A stretch of DNA of 64,000 nt from Candidatus Sumerlaeota bacterium. GTDB lineage: Bacteria > Sumerlaeota > Sumerlaeia > JAFGJS01. The translations under genes were made by a program, and so were the position numbers. The number at the start of each line of letters is the position of its first letter. The first letter of the stretch is position 1. The notes beneath the pieces are model-generated. The model had not been told where the DNA came from and did not search any database. It saw only the letters and a list, made by a program, of their open reading frames with translations. Shown piece after piece: positions 1 through 10,815 of this stretch. The stretch spans positions 17,079 to 81,078 of the forward strand of contig JAFGJS010000065.1 of the NCBI GenBank assembly GCA_016928995.1, written 5' to 3'.

Positions 1-482
1 GCGATGCAACCGTCGAAGCGCGCGCGTTCATGCAGGATTTGCCCGGTGACAAGCACGAGTTCGCCGCTCAAGCCGTCCGGCGGCGTGGTCACGGGCTGCA
101 AGTAATTCGGCAACAAGGGGAATAGTCCCACATCCGGCAGATTGCTCGTGCACTGCGTTGTGCGCGGCGCGGCGACGTCGCCATGCAGTTCGATGAGCTC
201 AAGGCCGTCTTGCTCGAATGACTTGCGCAAATAATCGAGAGCGGCGGCATGACCCGGCTGGCCGATGAAGCGCGAACCCAACGCAAAGATCATCTCCTGT
301 TCCCGCTCGACGGCGCGCCAGTCCATCGCCTCGCGCATGGCGGCGGAGTCGTAGCTGCGCGCGGCGGTTTGCGGCGGCTGATACTCCGGCGGGCGCCACA
401 ACGTGCTCCAGCCTGCGATCAAGGCTGTTGAACACGCGATCAAGAGCAGAGCGGCGATGAAATGTGCGGCGATGCGCTTCAT
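1..482 (-). CDS. M28-type (Zn aminopeptidase-like) peptidase, N-terminal part
   Basis: The gene starts at an ATG at 482 and stays open to the window edge, so about 160 residues are visible. Residues 5-25 form a hydrophobic signal or anchor segment. Residues 69-85 read GSRFIGQPGHAAALDYL, the substrate-independent N-terminal signature of M28 peptidases (GSR..G.PG...A..YL), followed by a region (FPLLPN at 121-126, SGELVLV at 139-145) that looks like the start of a PA-type inserted domain. The zinc ligands would lie beyond the window, so catalysis cannot be judged. It begins 10 nt after the stop of the DUF6785/6784 gene upstream, so the two are probably co-transcribed. The family call is inference from the N-terminus; a membrane-anchored, periplasmic peptidase-like protein is the likeliest reading. 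Confidence 0.6.
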   Translation of the reverse strand, partial: MKRIAAHFIAALLLIACSTALIAGWSTLWRPPEYQPPQTAARSYDSAAMREAMDWRAVEREQEMIFALGSRFIGQPGHAAALDYLRKSFEQDGLELIELHGDVAAPRTTQCTSNLPDVGLFPLLPNYLQPVTTPPDGLSGELVLVTGQILHERARFDGCI

Positions 483-492
483 GAGCAACCTA

Positions 493-2937
493 TCAAAAGA
501 TCATCCCGACGCGCGGGACTTCGGGATGGCGCCAATACAGCCATGCGCTGATCAAGCCGAAGATTAAATGCGCGGCGAAGCTGGCTAATACGCAGCCGAT
601 GGCGAACGGCTCGACGCCCTGGCGGATGGCGCGAGCGCCGCCGATGCGTTGCGCCGCTACCCGCACAATCCAGGCGACAAGCACGCTGCCCCAAATGTAT
701 TCCATCATCGGCGTCATGCCGAGCGCAAAACCGGATGGATGCAGCCAGAATCCAGCGAAGATGCGCCGCAATGCGCCCAGCAGAAACGTGACGCCCGCGC
801 CAAAAGCGAAGGCAAGACGCTCCTCACTGGCAGACTCTCCGCTGACTGGATTGCCTTCGGCGCGCACAAGCGCCATATTGAATGAATCGAAATCCATCGA
901 ACGATCACGGAAAACCCATGACGCGCCGAGATTTTCTCCGCCAAGTGCGTTGGCCGATGACAGAAAAAACCATCCGCCGAACAGCATGCCGCCCGCCGCG
1001 CCGATCATCGCGGCCAGCGCCAGGCGTCCGGCAGGCAAGCGCAGCCGTTCGCCCAGCGCCAGCAACTCGAGCTGCAATCCAGGCACGACAAAAAACAAGC
1101 CGGAAAACGCGATCAGCGACGTGAGCAGCAGCGTCATCGAGGCGTTGCGGCCGATTGCATCGATTCCGCCGATCAACGGGAGCAGCGCGAACACGCTGAC
1201 TGGAACGAAAAAAGCGAACGGCGCTCCGCATTCAGCTCTTAAGCGCGCGGCAGCTGCGCCGACAAGCAACGCAATCCCTGCGATCAGCAACATGCCGCGC
1301 ACACCGACGCCTTGCCAGGCGCCCCAGAGCAGCATCGCGATCACGCAAATGATAAGACCGGCCAGCCATGATGTTTGCCGCCGCGACATCATGGAATCAT
1401 CCGCCGGCCGCGAGCGTTTGAGCCAGCGCCGCAAGGGAATCGCGGACGCCAGCGCCAGCGCGGCATAAGCGAGGAACGCGCCCAGTTGCTGTTGCGCCGG
1501 ACGGGGGTAGTCTGGATCAACAGCCCAGCCTGTCGCTTCGCCGATGAAGTATTGCGCACGATATAGCGCAAAACCGAGCAGCAGCCCGGCGAGCATCTCC
1601 GTCGGCATCAAGGCCGACAGACCCAGGAACATCGCGGTGACAGTGAACGTGATCGTGGGCAGATGCTCGCCCTTCCACGTGCGCCCCCACGCCGCTCCGT
1701 TGAAAAAAGGATCGAGTTCCAGATAAATTTTCGCATCCGGCACGCTGACGTTGTAGCCGTGCCATCCGCATAGCAGGCGCCATGCCAGCGCGGCTCCGAA
1801 ACTGATCCACATCGCGCGCGAGCGCCAGATAACTCCGCCGCGTTCACGCAATCCAAGCAGCTCCGCCGGAATCTGCGCCATCGGCAGCGCGCAATGTTCG
1901 CGGTCGATCCATTGCCGCCGGAGCAACGCCATGAAGCACAAGAGCATGCCGCTCATCAGCAACATCAACACGGTCCAAGCGACGACTGGCCGCAGCCACA
2001 TTGATGGGATGTGGCCACCGAGCAGCCAGCGCGCGCCTGCCATGCTCAGCATGCGCTCCGGCGAGCGTTCCACATCCGTGCACAGCGCCAGGCGGTCCGC
2101 ATCCGGCGCGTTGGCCGGAACGCTGCGGCGTCCATGTTGCAACGCCTCCAGCGCGCCCGCGGAAACCAACCGCGCGCCACGCGCTTCGAGTTCGCCTGTG
2201 CCGTCAAGACCGAGCTCAAGTGTGATGCGATTACGGATGCCGACAGGGAATTTCAGCCCATAACGGCCTTTGAAAATAAAATCGCCGGATGTCTCGCTGG
2301 ATCGAAAAACTTCGATCGACTCGTCTTCCGCTTCATCGGCGAATGCGCGGCAATAGTAGTATGCGTCCGGCGCCAGCTCTTTCGCGCGCAATTCCACCGT
2401 CAGCAAATACGGTTCATCCGGAATCACGCCGCCTTCACTCTTCGTATCATCCGGATTACGCACAAGCAGTTCGATGCGCAAAGGCGCGTCATCCGTCACG
2501 GTTGCAGGTTCGAATGTCGCGATGCAATCGGCGCCATGCGGCCACAATCCAACCGGAACGTATTGCAGCAGTTCGAAATCCTCTGTTCGCGGCAAGGTGG
2601 AAAGATAGGCGCCGGCGAGTTTCCAGAATCCGCGCGAAGTCAGCGGCGCGGCGATGAGCATCGCAAACAGCGCGCAAAGTAGGGCGTCGCGCCGGAGGAG
2701 CGCATGCCATCCGAACGCGCGGCATACCGCATTCACCGCCAGCATCAGCAGAAAAATCAGCATCGCCGGCACAGCCAGGGCGTAATGCGAAGCGTTGCCT
2801 TGCGAGCCGTCCACGACTTCCCAGAACTGCGTCAGTCCAGCCGCGAACACGGTTCCCGCCAACGCCAGCGCCGCCAGCATCCACCAAGGGGAATGCCCGT
2901 TCGCTTCATCCGATTGTTTGTGGGGGCGCTCATTCAT
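493..2937 (-). CDS. Large polytopic membrane protein, DUF6785/DUF6784 family
   Basis: About 814 residues with roughly 15 hydrophobic segments. After a short charged N-terminus the first membrane helix begins at WWMLAALALAG; a soluble insert of about 150 residues lies between helix groups, and the C-terminus (FWLHPSGFALGM, then a W..V..VAWIV segment) matches the C-terminal DUF6784 pattern of this family, known mainly from uncultured Planctomycetota/Verrucomicrobiota-like genomes. No function is established for the family. The start was placed at the ATG at 2937 (a GGAGG lies 12 nt upstream); ATGs at 2946/2949 sit almost on the GGAGG, and an in-frame start at 3087 would add 50 charged residues and leave only 29 nt to the divergent gene. 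It is followed 10 nt later by the M28-type peptidase gene. Confidence 0.7.
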   Translation of the reverse strand: MNERPHKQSDEANGHSPWWMLAALALAGTVFAAGLTQFWEVVDGSQGNASHYALAVPAMLIFLLMLAVNAVCRAFGWHALLRRDALLCALFAMLIAAPLTSRGFWKLAGAYLSTLPRTEDFELLQYVPVGLWPHGADCIATFEPATVTDDAPLRIELLVRNPDDTKSEGGVIPDEPYLLTVELRAKELAPDAYYYCRAFADEAEDESIEVFRSSETSGDFIFKGRYGLKFPVGIRNRITLELGLDGTGELEARGARLVSAGALEALQHGRRSVPANAPDADRLALCTDVERSPERMLSMAGARWLLGGHIPSMWLRPVVAWTVLMLLMSGMLLCFMALLRRQWIDREHCALPMAQIPAELLGLRERGGVIWRSRAMWISFGAALAWRLLCGWHGYNVSVPDAKIYLELDPFFNGAAWGRTWKGEHLPTITFTVTAMFLGLSALMPTEMLAGLLLGFALYRAQYFIGEATGWAVDPDYPRPAQQQLGAFLAYAALALASAIPLRRWLKRSRPADDSMMSRRQTSWLAGLIICVIAMLLWGAWQGVGVRGMLLIAGIALLVGAAAARLRAECGAPFAFFVPVSVFALLPLIGGIDAIGRNASMTLLLTSLIAFSGLFFVVPGLQLELLALGERLRLPAGRLALAAMIGAAGGMLFGGWFFLSSANALGGENLGASWVFRDRSMDFDSFNMALVRAEGNPVSGESASEERLAFAFGAGVTFLLGALRRIFAGFWLHPSGFALGMTPMMEYIWGSVLVAWIVRVAAQRIGGARAIRQGVEPFAIGCVLASFAAHLIFGLISAWLYWRHPEVPRVGMIF

Positions 2938-3116
2938 AAGCCGCATCATCCTCCGGTTCTCGCGTAAAAAATCAGATCTCGATGCGGCAAGCAAGCGAAA
3001 GCGCGCATCCAGCCTCAAGCAATCTTGTTTTAGTTTTGCTTGTTTACGGACATCGGGCAGCGTAAGATACGATCCAAAATGAACCATCCATTCGCAGCTT
3101 CAAGGCGCGATTATCC

Positions 3117-4997
3117 ATGAACTCACAGGCGGAACAAGCCAAGACAATATACGTATTAGGCGTCGACGGCGGCGGCGCGCACACGCGCGCTTGCGTGATG
3201 GACGGCGCAGGCCGCGAACTGGGCCATGGCGCGGCGGAATCATCGAATCTGCGCGCGGTGGGTCTCGAAGCGGCCTGTGCGCAGATCCACGCGGCGATTC
3301 ATGATGCAATCGCGGCGGCGAAACTGAGCGCGCCGCTGGACGCGATGCACTGCGCGCTGAGCGGCGCCGGACGGCTGGCGGACGCGGTGGAGATCCGCGC
3401 ATTGCTGGAAGACTCACGTCTGGCGCATCGTGTGAGCGTGGGGCATGACGCGGAAGGTCTGCTGGCGGCGGCGAGCGTGCGAACGGGCATCGTGCTGATC
3501 GCCGGCACGGGATCGATTGCATGGGGCATGGATGAGAACGGCGAGCAATCGCGCGTCGACGGCTGGGGATCGCTTTTAGGCGACGCGGGAAGCGGATTCG
3601 CCATCGGACTGGCCGGCATTTGCGCGGCGCTGAAGATGTTCGATCATCGCAAAGCGGAAACATCGCTGCTGCAGGCCGCGTTGCAGTTCTACGCCGTGGC
3701 GGATCCCAGCGAACTTGTGGCGCTGCTGGCCACGCCAAATATCCCAAGGGGCAAGATCGCGGCGTTTGCGCGCGAGGTGTTTGCCGCGGCCGAAGCCGAA
3801 GACACTGACGCGATTGAGATCATTGAACGAGCCGCGCAGGAGCTCGCCGACATGCTCAGCGCCGTGCGAAGACGGTTGTTCGGCGAAGGGATGCGCGGCG
3901 TGCGCATCGCCGCGTCGGGCGGACTGCTGACGCATCATCCGGAGTTCTGGGAGGACGTGCGCACGCGGCATGCGGCTTTGTTCCCGGCGGACGAAGCGCG
4001 GCTGATCACAACCGGGATCGAATTGGGCGCGGCGCGTCTGGCCTTGCATGGGATGGGGATCGACTTGATGGACACCGAGCAACCGGCAGGAACGTCCGTT
4101 CGACCGGACATAACGGACTCGTCTGACGAATCCGGCATTCAAACTGCCGCCCCCCCAAATGCGCTGTTTGAACAGCTCGGACAATTGGCGACGGAGCGGC
4201 GGAATCCGGCCAGCATGCGGTTGGACCGGATGAGCGCGTTGGAGATCGTGCGGCTGATGAATCGCGAAGACGCCGGGATCGCGAGCGCCGTAAAACCGGC
4301 GCTGCCGCGCATCGCCGAAGCCGTGGACCGCATTGTGGAACGGTTGCATCAAGGCGGCCGGTTGTTTTATATCGGCGCGGGCACCAGCGGACGCCTGGCC
4401 ATGCTTGATGCGGCGGAATGTCCGCCGACGTTCAGCGCGCCGACCGAACAGGTGCAGGGCGTCATCGCGGGCGGCGAAGCGGCGCTGACCGTGAGTCAGG
4501 AAGGCGCCGAAGACGACGAGGACGCCGCAGTGCAGGACTTGCAGGAAAGCGGATTGAACGCGGGCGACATGCTGGTGGGGCTGACAGCGTCCGGGCGCAC
4601 ACCGTACGTGCTGTCGGGGCTGCGGCACGCCCATGCGCTTGGCGCGGCGACGGCGATGATCTGCTGCAACCGGCTCACTGACGCGCCGGACGGTGTTGAG
4701 ATCTTGATCGATATCGAGACCGGTCCGGAAGTGCTGACAGGATCGTCCCGCCTGAAAGCCGGCACAGCGCAGAAGATGATCCTGAACATGCTCACCACGG
4801 CGGCTTTTACGCGTCTGGGAAAAGTGTACGAGAACCTGATGGTCGATCTTCAGCCGAGCTGCGGCAAGCTCGTCGAGCGCTCCCGCCGTGTCGTGATGCA
4901 AGCCGCGCGCTGCGATTATGCCGCTGCAGTGTGGCTGCTCGAACAAACCAACGGCGACGTCAAAGCGGCGATTCTCTTGCATCAGAAACAACCATGA
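3117..4997 (+). CDS. murQ: Amino-sugar kinase (BadF/MurK-like) fused to MurNAc-6-phosphate etherase MurQ
   Basis: A 626-residue two-domain enzyme. Residues ~10-320 are a BadF/BadG/BcrA/BcrD-type sugar kinase: phosphate loop GVDGGGAHTRA (15-25), AGTGSIAWG (129-137) and GWGSLLGDAGSG (149-160). Residues ~350-626 are MurQ: IGAGTSGR at 419-426, AECPPTF with the catalytic glutamate, EGAEDDEDAA with the second acidic site, and GPEVLTGSSRLKAGTAQK. The family logic is that the kinase makes MurNAc-6-P (or GlcNAc-6-P) and MurQ removes the lactyl ether, giving GlcNAc-6-P, so one cytoplasmic polypeptide could do both steps of peptidoglycan-sugar salvage. The linker (about 319-350) is acidic and low in structure, and contains a dispersed repeat core at 4114-4126. 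The gene is divergent from the DUF6785 gene. The exact substrate of the kinase domain is inference. Confidence 0.9.
   Translation: MNSQAEQAKTIYVLGVDGGGAHTRACVMDGAGRELGHGAAESSNLRAVGLEAACAQIHAAIHDAIAAAKLSAPLDAMHCALSGAGRLADAVEIRALLEDSRLAHRVSVGHDAEGLLAAASVRTGIVLIAGTGSIAWGMDENGEQSRVDGWGSLLGDAGSGFAIGLAGICAALKMFDHRKAETSLLQAALQFYAVADPSELVALLATPNIPRGKIAAFAREVFAAAEAEDTDAIEIIERAAQELADMLSAVRRRLFGEGMRGVRIAASGGLLTHHPEFWEDVRTRHAALFPADEARLITTGIELGAARLALHGMGIDLMDTEQPAGTSVRPDITDSSDESGIQTAAPPNALFEQLGQLATERRNPASMRLDRMSALEIVRLMNREDAGIASAVKPALPRIAEAVDRIVERLHQGGRLFYIGAGTSGRLAMLDAAECPPTFSAPTEQVQGVIAGGEAALTVSQEGAEDDEDAAVQDLQESGLNAGDMLVGLTASGRTPYVLSGLRHAHALGAATAMICCNRLTDAPDGVEILIDIETGPEVLTGSSRLKAGTAQKMILNMLTTAAFTRLGKVYENLMVDLQPSCGKLVERSRRVVMQAARCDYAAAVWLLEQTNGDVKAAILLHQKQP
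4114..4126 (+). repeat. Dispersed repeat core inside the kinase-MurQ linker
   Basis: The 13-mer CGGACTCGTCTGA occurs here and again at 31147-31159, where it is one arm of a wobble-paired inverted repeat between the dcm and vsr genes. Here it is translated as part of the acidic interdomain linker (TDSSDESG). Confidence 0.5.
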
Positions 4998-5111
4998 AAT
5001 TCGCTTGGCGAATAAAAAACTCTCCGAAATAAACACGCCAAAATAAAAAAACCGATCCGCTTTTTTGCTGGATTTTACTCTTTTCCACACTCATCATAAA
5101 TAGCTTCAAAG

Positions 5112-5137
5112 GACAGGCGCAGAGGCCTGTCTGTTTT
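5112..5137 (+). terminator. Rho-independent terminator-like hairpin upstream of lepA
   Basis: A perfect 7-bp stem (GACAGGC 5112-5118 / GCCTGTC 5125-5131) with a 6-nt loop is followed by TGTTTT. It lies 115 nt after the MurQ fusion stop and 36 nt before lepA, so it could end the upstream transcript or attenuate lepA. The T-run is short and interrupted. Confidence 0.5.
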
Positions 5138-5173
5138 GATATTTGGCGTTTTATCGAGGGCAAGACAGCAAAT

Positions 5174-6976
<1,803 letters not shown>

Positions 6977-6982
6977 ATCCCA

Positions 6983-8287
6983 TCACACCGCAAGCGCGCT
7001 GTTCAGGGAGCGGCAAAGATCCTTGATCTCGCGCACGCGCTCCCGCCCGAGATGGATCAGCGGAAAGACCGATTTGTTGTGCATCAACGGCTCGTCCAGG
7101 TCCACGATGCCGCGGCATGCCTCGCCGTCCGGCGTGCCGGGGATCGGCGAAAACTCCGACAACATCACCCGCAGCCCCAGCGAATGCGCATACTCCATCG
7201 ACACGCGCACATTCTGCTCCGTGCCATGCGGATGCGCGAAGATCAGGTACGCCGTCGCGTTGCGCAGATCGGCGCCTGCCGCGCGCAGGTTCTCCATCGC
7301 CCGTTCCAACTCATGCGAATACACCTTGGCGCCATGCTTCTTCTGCCAGCCATCCGCCGACGACTCAAAGCCGAGATAAAACGTGCGGAAACCCGCGCTC
7401 ACCATCGCGCCGGCGATCTCACGTGTGATGAACCGTGCGTTTAGCGCATTCGGTGTGTGCAAGTTCACGTGATGTCCGCGCCGCTGGATCTCATCAAGAA
7501 ACGGCAGCAGAACTTCATCCGGCTTGTAAAGCAGCGCGTCGTCGTAAAACGCGATGTTGCGCGCGCCCAGCGACACGAGTTGCTTAAATTCGCGGATGGA
7601 TCGCGAGAGGCCGCGTGATTCGAATCGCGGATACACTGACGGCACCGAGCAATACGTGCAGCGGAACGGGCAGCCGTCGGAGAGTTTCAGCACGCCGGTC
7701 TCCAGCGCGGGATACAGGTCGTAAAGGGGAAGTTCGTCTTGGTTCGGCGCGACACCAAGGAACTCCCATAATGGTCCGGCGTCCAATCCTTCGATGACAA
7801 GATCCGGTCCGAGCGAACGCGCATGCTGCGGGCAGAGCGTGGCGTACGCGCCGCCGAGGACAATCTTGCAGGCCGGTGAAAGGCGCCGTACGTCATCGAT
7901 AACTTCGCGCACACCGGGATACCAGTACGTCATCACGGTCTGCACGAGGCAGAAGTCGAACGGCCCGCGCTCCTCGATGAACGTCTGGAACGCCTCGCAC
8001 GGAACGCCCCAACGATGATAGCGCCGCTCCACGCCGCGATACACCTCCGGCCGCTCAATCTCGACGCTGTGGAACTTGCCGCGGCCCCATTCGCCGGATT
8101 TTGTCCGTTGACCTTCCTCCAGTGCCGGGTGCAGCCGGTCCATGTAATCGAACAAATGCAGCTCCGCCCGGCCGCGCAGCCGTCCAGCCACGCTCAGCAT
8201 CCCATACGGCTTCAGCCAGAAATCATAAGCCGTAAAATCATAAACCGGTGGATTGACCAACAAAACTCGAGGCGTCATAAATCTCAT
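6983..8287 (-). CDS. B12-binding-domain radical SAM protein
   Basis: 434 residues. The N-terminus (MTPRVLLVNPPVYDF) and residues ~100-170 (LVIEGLDAGPLWEFL region) form a cobalamin-binding-like Rossmann domain, followed by the radical SAM signature CPFRCTYC with cluster cysteines at 206, 210 and 213. The later YLIFAHPHGTEQNV and FSPIPGTP segments are typical of the TIM barrel of this subgroup (methyltransferases and Fe-S oxidoreductases). The reaction and substrate cannot be told from sequence. A second in-frame ATG at 8278 (MTPRV) is an equally plausible start. Convergent with lepA and not obviously in an operon. Confidence 0.85.
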   Translation of the reverse strand: MRFMTPRVLLVNPPVYDFTAYDFWLKPYGMLSVAGRLRGRAELHLFDYMDRLHPALEEGQRTKSGEWGRGKFHSVEIERPEVYRGVERRYHRWGVPCEAFQTFIEERGPFDFCLVQTVMTYWYPGVREVIDDVRRLSPACKIVLGGAYATLCPQHARSLGPDLVIEGLDAGPLWEFLGVAPNQDELPLYDLYPALETGVLKLSDGCPFRCTYCSVPSVYPRFESRGLSRSIREFKQLVSLGARNIAFYDDALLYKPDEVLLPFLDEIQRRGHHVNLHTPNALNARFITREIAGAMVSAGFRTFYLGFESSADGWQKKHGAKVYSHELERAMENLRAAGADLRNATAYLIFAHPHGTEQNVRVSMEYAHSLGLRVMLSEFSPIPGTPDGEACRGIVDLDEPLMHNKSVFPLIHLGRERVREIKDLCRSLNSALAV

Positions 8288-8348
8288 CCCGAAAATAGAG
8301 CTGTAACTTTACTTAGCCGCACTGCCCGTTTACAGCAAAAAATATAAT

Positions 8349-8415
8349 CACACAAAGACACGAAGGCACAAAGAATGAAAAATCGGTCCTCCGCGTCCCT
8401 GCGCCTCTGCGTGAG
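8349..8415. repeat. CACAAAG/GCAGAG-type inverted repeat (family A), copy 1
   Basis: Left arm 8349-8373 carries ACACAAAGACACGAAGGCAC; right arm 8391-8415 ends CTGCGCCTCTGCGTGAG. The arms are diverged complements of each other. It lies between the radical SAM gene and the AT-rich gene at 8430. The same unit recurs at seven other intergenic places in the window. Confidence 0.7.
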
Positions 8416-8429
8416 AAAATTTTTAGCAC

Positions 8430-9134
8430 TCAAGGATGGTTGGTATTGATGAAATAAATGCCCTCATCCCATTTGATAAAATCGCGTTCGTTATAACGAT
8501 CCGGTATAAAATCTGGCGGTCCTATTAACAATCCGATCGGTTGAATATGTCCACCGCCTTTATCTAGATTGAGATAGTATTGTCCATCGCGTATGCGTGA
8601 TTTTCGCAAGTTTACGTGGTTTGGTTTAATCACTTGGTATGCCTGTTTTAATTCGGAAGGTATTTTTTTGTTAAAGTTTGATCCGGGTCTTACCTCATAC
8701 CAACTTGGCAATTGAACGACGCCCTCTTTTCGTAATTCCTCCTGATGCATTTCAATGGCTGCCATCGCTTCTTGTTTAAGCGCTTCAAATCCTATTTCGC
8801 TTCGCACACGTTGCTTAAAACCCAACTGGAACATTGGCCACATGCCTGCTTTGCATGAAATGAGACCCAACAATCCCACGGTTCCAATTACAATTTGCCA
8901 TCTTGTCATTTTACGCGCCATAGAGGCCATGACCACCAAAAGAAATAATTCGCAGAACAATACAAATAGAAAAAGTCTCATGAGCAATATAATGTCAAAC
9001 CGACCCCACAAATATCCCACGGCGGGCATTGTCAGCCAGCAAGCTGCCGTTAATGATGGAATAAGCCATTGTAAAAAAGTTTTCTCAGCAGTGATCTGTG
9101 GGTTTGCATTGGATTGTTGGATGGATTCGTCCAT
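8430..9134 (-). CDS. Membrane protein of unknown function, AT-rich
   Basis: 234 residues, not recognised. Three hydrophobic segments occur in the N-terminal half (LIPSLTAACWLTMPAVGYLW; ILLMRLFLFVLFCELFLLVV; WQIVIGTVGLLGLISC), then an extramembrane domain of about 130 residues rich in aromatic and charged positions, ending YFINTNHP. Its base composition is visibly more AT-rich than the flanking housekeeping genes, and it sits between two copies of the family A repeat, which suggests acquired or fast-evolving DNA. No catalytic motif is visible. The single ATG at 9134 gives the whole protein; there is no clear alternative. Confidence 0.6.
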   Translation of the reverse strand: MDESIQQSNANPQITAEKTFLQWLIPSLTAACWLTMPAVGYLWGRFDIILLMRLFLFVLFCELFLLVVMASMARKMTRWQIVIGTVGLLGLISCKAGMWPMFQLGFKQRVRSEIGFEALKQEAMAAIEMHQEELRKEGVVQLPSWYEVRPGSNFNKKIPSELKQAYQVIKPNHVNLRKSRIRDGQYYLNLDKGGGHIQPIGLLIGPPDFIPDRYNERDFIKWDEGIYFINTNHP

Positions 9135-9225
9135 GCGATGACACCATAACTCGTTTTGCGATTGATGTATTCAAAATATCATCAAAGAGACAGACATCAA
9201 ACGATGAAATAAGTTTTGTTTTATT

Positions 9226-9348
9226 TCTCACGCAGAGGCGCAGGGGCGCGGAGAACCGATTTTTTCTTGTTTAATTCTCAACGTCTCCGCGTCTCTGCGT
9301 GAGATTTTTTGATCGGTTCTCTGTGAGGCTCTGTGTCCTCTGTGGTTT
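9226..9348. repeat. GCAGAG-type inverted repeat (family A), copy 2
   Basis: Left arm 9226-9255 (TCTCACGCAGAGGCGCAGG core) pairs with right arm 9279-9304 (CGTCTCTGCGTGAGA end); a further related unit, CTCTGTGAGGCTCTGTG, follows at 9320-9336. The 9135-9431 intergenic region holds little else: AT-rich DNA, then the pyrF start. Confidence 0.7.
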
Positions 9349-9431
9349 ATATTGCCTTGACGCCTGCCGCGTACCACCGAATAATTCAAACCAGTTTACA
9401 GTGCTACATCATGCATGTCGGGGGAGCGGCG

Positions 9432-10241
9432 ATGGACAGCGTATTCATGCAGAAAATTCAACGGGCCGTGGACGCCACGGGATCGCTGGTGTGCGTCGGA
9501 CTCGATCTCGATCCGGAGAAAATGCCGGAGCGCTTCCGCTCCTTTCCGGACGGCTTCGCGGATTTCGCCAAGGCGATCATCGAGGCGACCGTGGACGCGG
9601 CGGCGGCTTACAAGCCCAACGCGGCGTTCTACGAGCGCTACGGCGCGGAGGGCTGGCGGCTGCTGGAGCGCATCCGCGAGTGGATTCCGGACGACCGGGT
9701 GGCGATCTGCGACGCGAAGCGCGGCGACATCGGCAACACCTCGCGGATGTACGCGCAGGCGATCTTCGAGACGCTGGGCTACGACGCCGTGACGCTCAGC
9801 CCGTACATGGGCCGCGATTCGCTCGCGCCGTTCTTCGAGTTCAGCGCGCATGGCAGCTTCGTGCTCTGCGCCACGAGCAATCCGGGCGCGGACGACTTCC
9901 AGACGCCGCGCGGGCTGCATCTCGACGTGGCGCGCAAGTGCGTGGAGTGGAACACAAAGGAGAACATCGGCCTGGTCGTCGGCGCGACGCGCACGGACTG
10001 CATGACCGAGGTGCGCAAGCTCACACCCGACATGCCGTTTCTCGTGCCTGGCATCGGCGCGCAGGGCGGCGATCTGGAGGCCGTGCTCAAGGCCGGCCTG
10101 AACGCCGGCGGCGGCGGCATGCTGATCAACGCCTCGCGCTCGATCCTGTACGCCTCGACCGGCGACGACTTCGCCGAAGCCGCTGCCGCCGAAACCATCC
10201 GCATGCGCGACATGATCCGCGCAGGAAGCCGTGGATTATAA
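9432..10241 (+). CDS. pyrF: Orotidine 5'-phosphate decarboxylase, type 2
   Basis: 269 residues from the ATG at 9432, chosen because GGGGAG lies 5 nt upstream; an in-frame ATG at 9411 has no ribosome site. It catalyses OMP to UMP, the last step of de novo pyrimidine synthesis, in the cytoplasm. The active-site DAKRGDIGNTS is at 94-104 (catalytic Lys96). VGLDLDPEKMP (22-32), KPNAAFYERYG (61-71) and VPGIGAQGG are diagnostic for the long type 2 enzymes rather than the short E. coli type. pyrD lies 31 kb away on the other strand, so the pathway is scattered here. Confidence 0.95.
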   Translation: MDSVFMQKIQRAVDATGSLVCVGLDLDPEKMPERFRSFPDGFADFAKAIIEATVDAAAAYKPNAAFYERYGAEGWRLLERIREWIPDDRVAICDAKRGDIGNTSRMYAQAIFETLGYDAVTLSPYMGRDSLAPFFEFSAHGSFVLCATSNPGADDFQTPRGLHLDVARKCVEWNTKENIGLVVGATRTDCMTEVRKLTPDMPFLVPGIGAQGGDLEAVLKAGLNAGGGGMLINASRSILYASTGDDFAEAAAAETIRMRDMIRAGSRGL

Positions 10242-10252
10242 TCTCAGTTGCT

Positions 10253-10561
10253 CTAGATGGACACGGATGACGATTCAGGGGATTCCGCCGCTTCGGGTTT
10301 GCGCTCGACGGCGATCCAGCGGAAGCCTTGGCAATTGCTGCAGTAGCCGAAGGTGACTTTCCCGACGGATGCGGCTTTGATGCGGATGAGGCCGGCTTCT
10401 CCGGCGTCTTTGGTCTTGTTGCAGCGGGTGCAGCGGACCTGCCAGCCCGGAGCGTAGCCCTTCCCGCCTGTGGCGAGAGTCGCGAGATAAAGCGCCAGAA
10501 AGACCAGGGCGACGGCTGTCAACGGACCAAGCGTGACTAGCAGATGAAAGCACCAGGGCAT
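10253..10561 (-). CDS. Small membrane protein with a zinc-ribbon
   Basis: 102 residues: one transmembrane helix (about residues 7-31, LLVTLGPLTAVALVFLALYL), then a short domain with two knuckles, CTRC (residues 44-47) and CSNC, about 30 residues apart, as in rubredoxin-like zinc ribbons. The C-terminus is acidic and serine-rich. GGAGG 9 nt upstream of the ATG at 10561 supports the start. It converges on pyrF with an 11-nt gap. Not recognised as a named family; a metal-binding membrane-tethered protein is all that can be said. Confidence 0.65.
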   Translation of the reverse strand: MPWCFHLLVTLGPLTAVALVFLALYLATLATGGKGYAPGWQVRCTRCNKTKDAGEAGLIRIKAASVGKVTFGYCSNCQGFRWIAVERKPEAAESPESSSVSI

Positions 10562-10712
10562 GCTTGCAGGCCTCCTTTCTTATCGAAGCCTATCGATAAA
10601 TAGCGACACTATTTTAGTTTTTCCTCTTGGACAGATCAATTATATTATAGTTTCAGAATAGGGCTGATTCATTTCGAATCGTTTCATTTTTTAGGAACCA
10701 CTAAAAAAGATT

Positions 10713-10815
10713 CTCGCAAAGAGCACACTGAGCGCACTGGGATTAAAGGATTGTATTACGTGACTTATAGAATCAGTTCTTTGTGTCTTCGTATCTTTGT
10801 GGTGTATCTTTGAGG
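10713..10815. repeat. CACAAAG-type inverted repeat (family A), copy 3
   Basis: Left arm 10713-10740 (CTCGCAAAGAGCACACTGAG) and right arm 10776-10815 (TTTGTGTCTTCGTATCTTTG core) are degenerate complements. The right arm forms the translated C-terminal tail of the broken small membrane gene on the minus strand. The rest of 10562-10712 is AT-rich with no gene that I can support. Confidence 0.6.
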
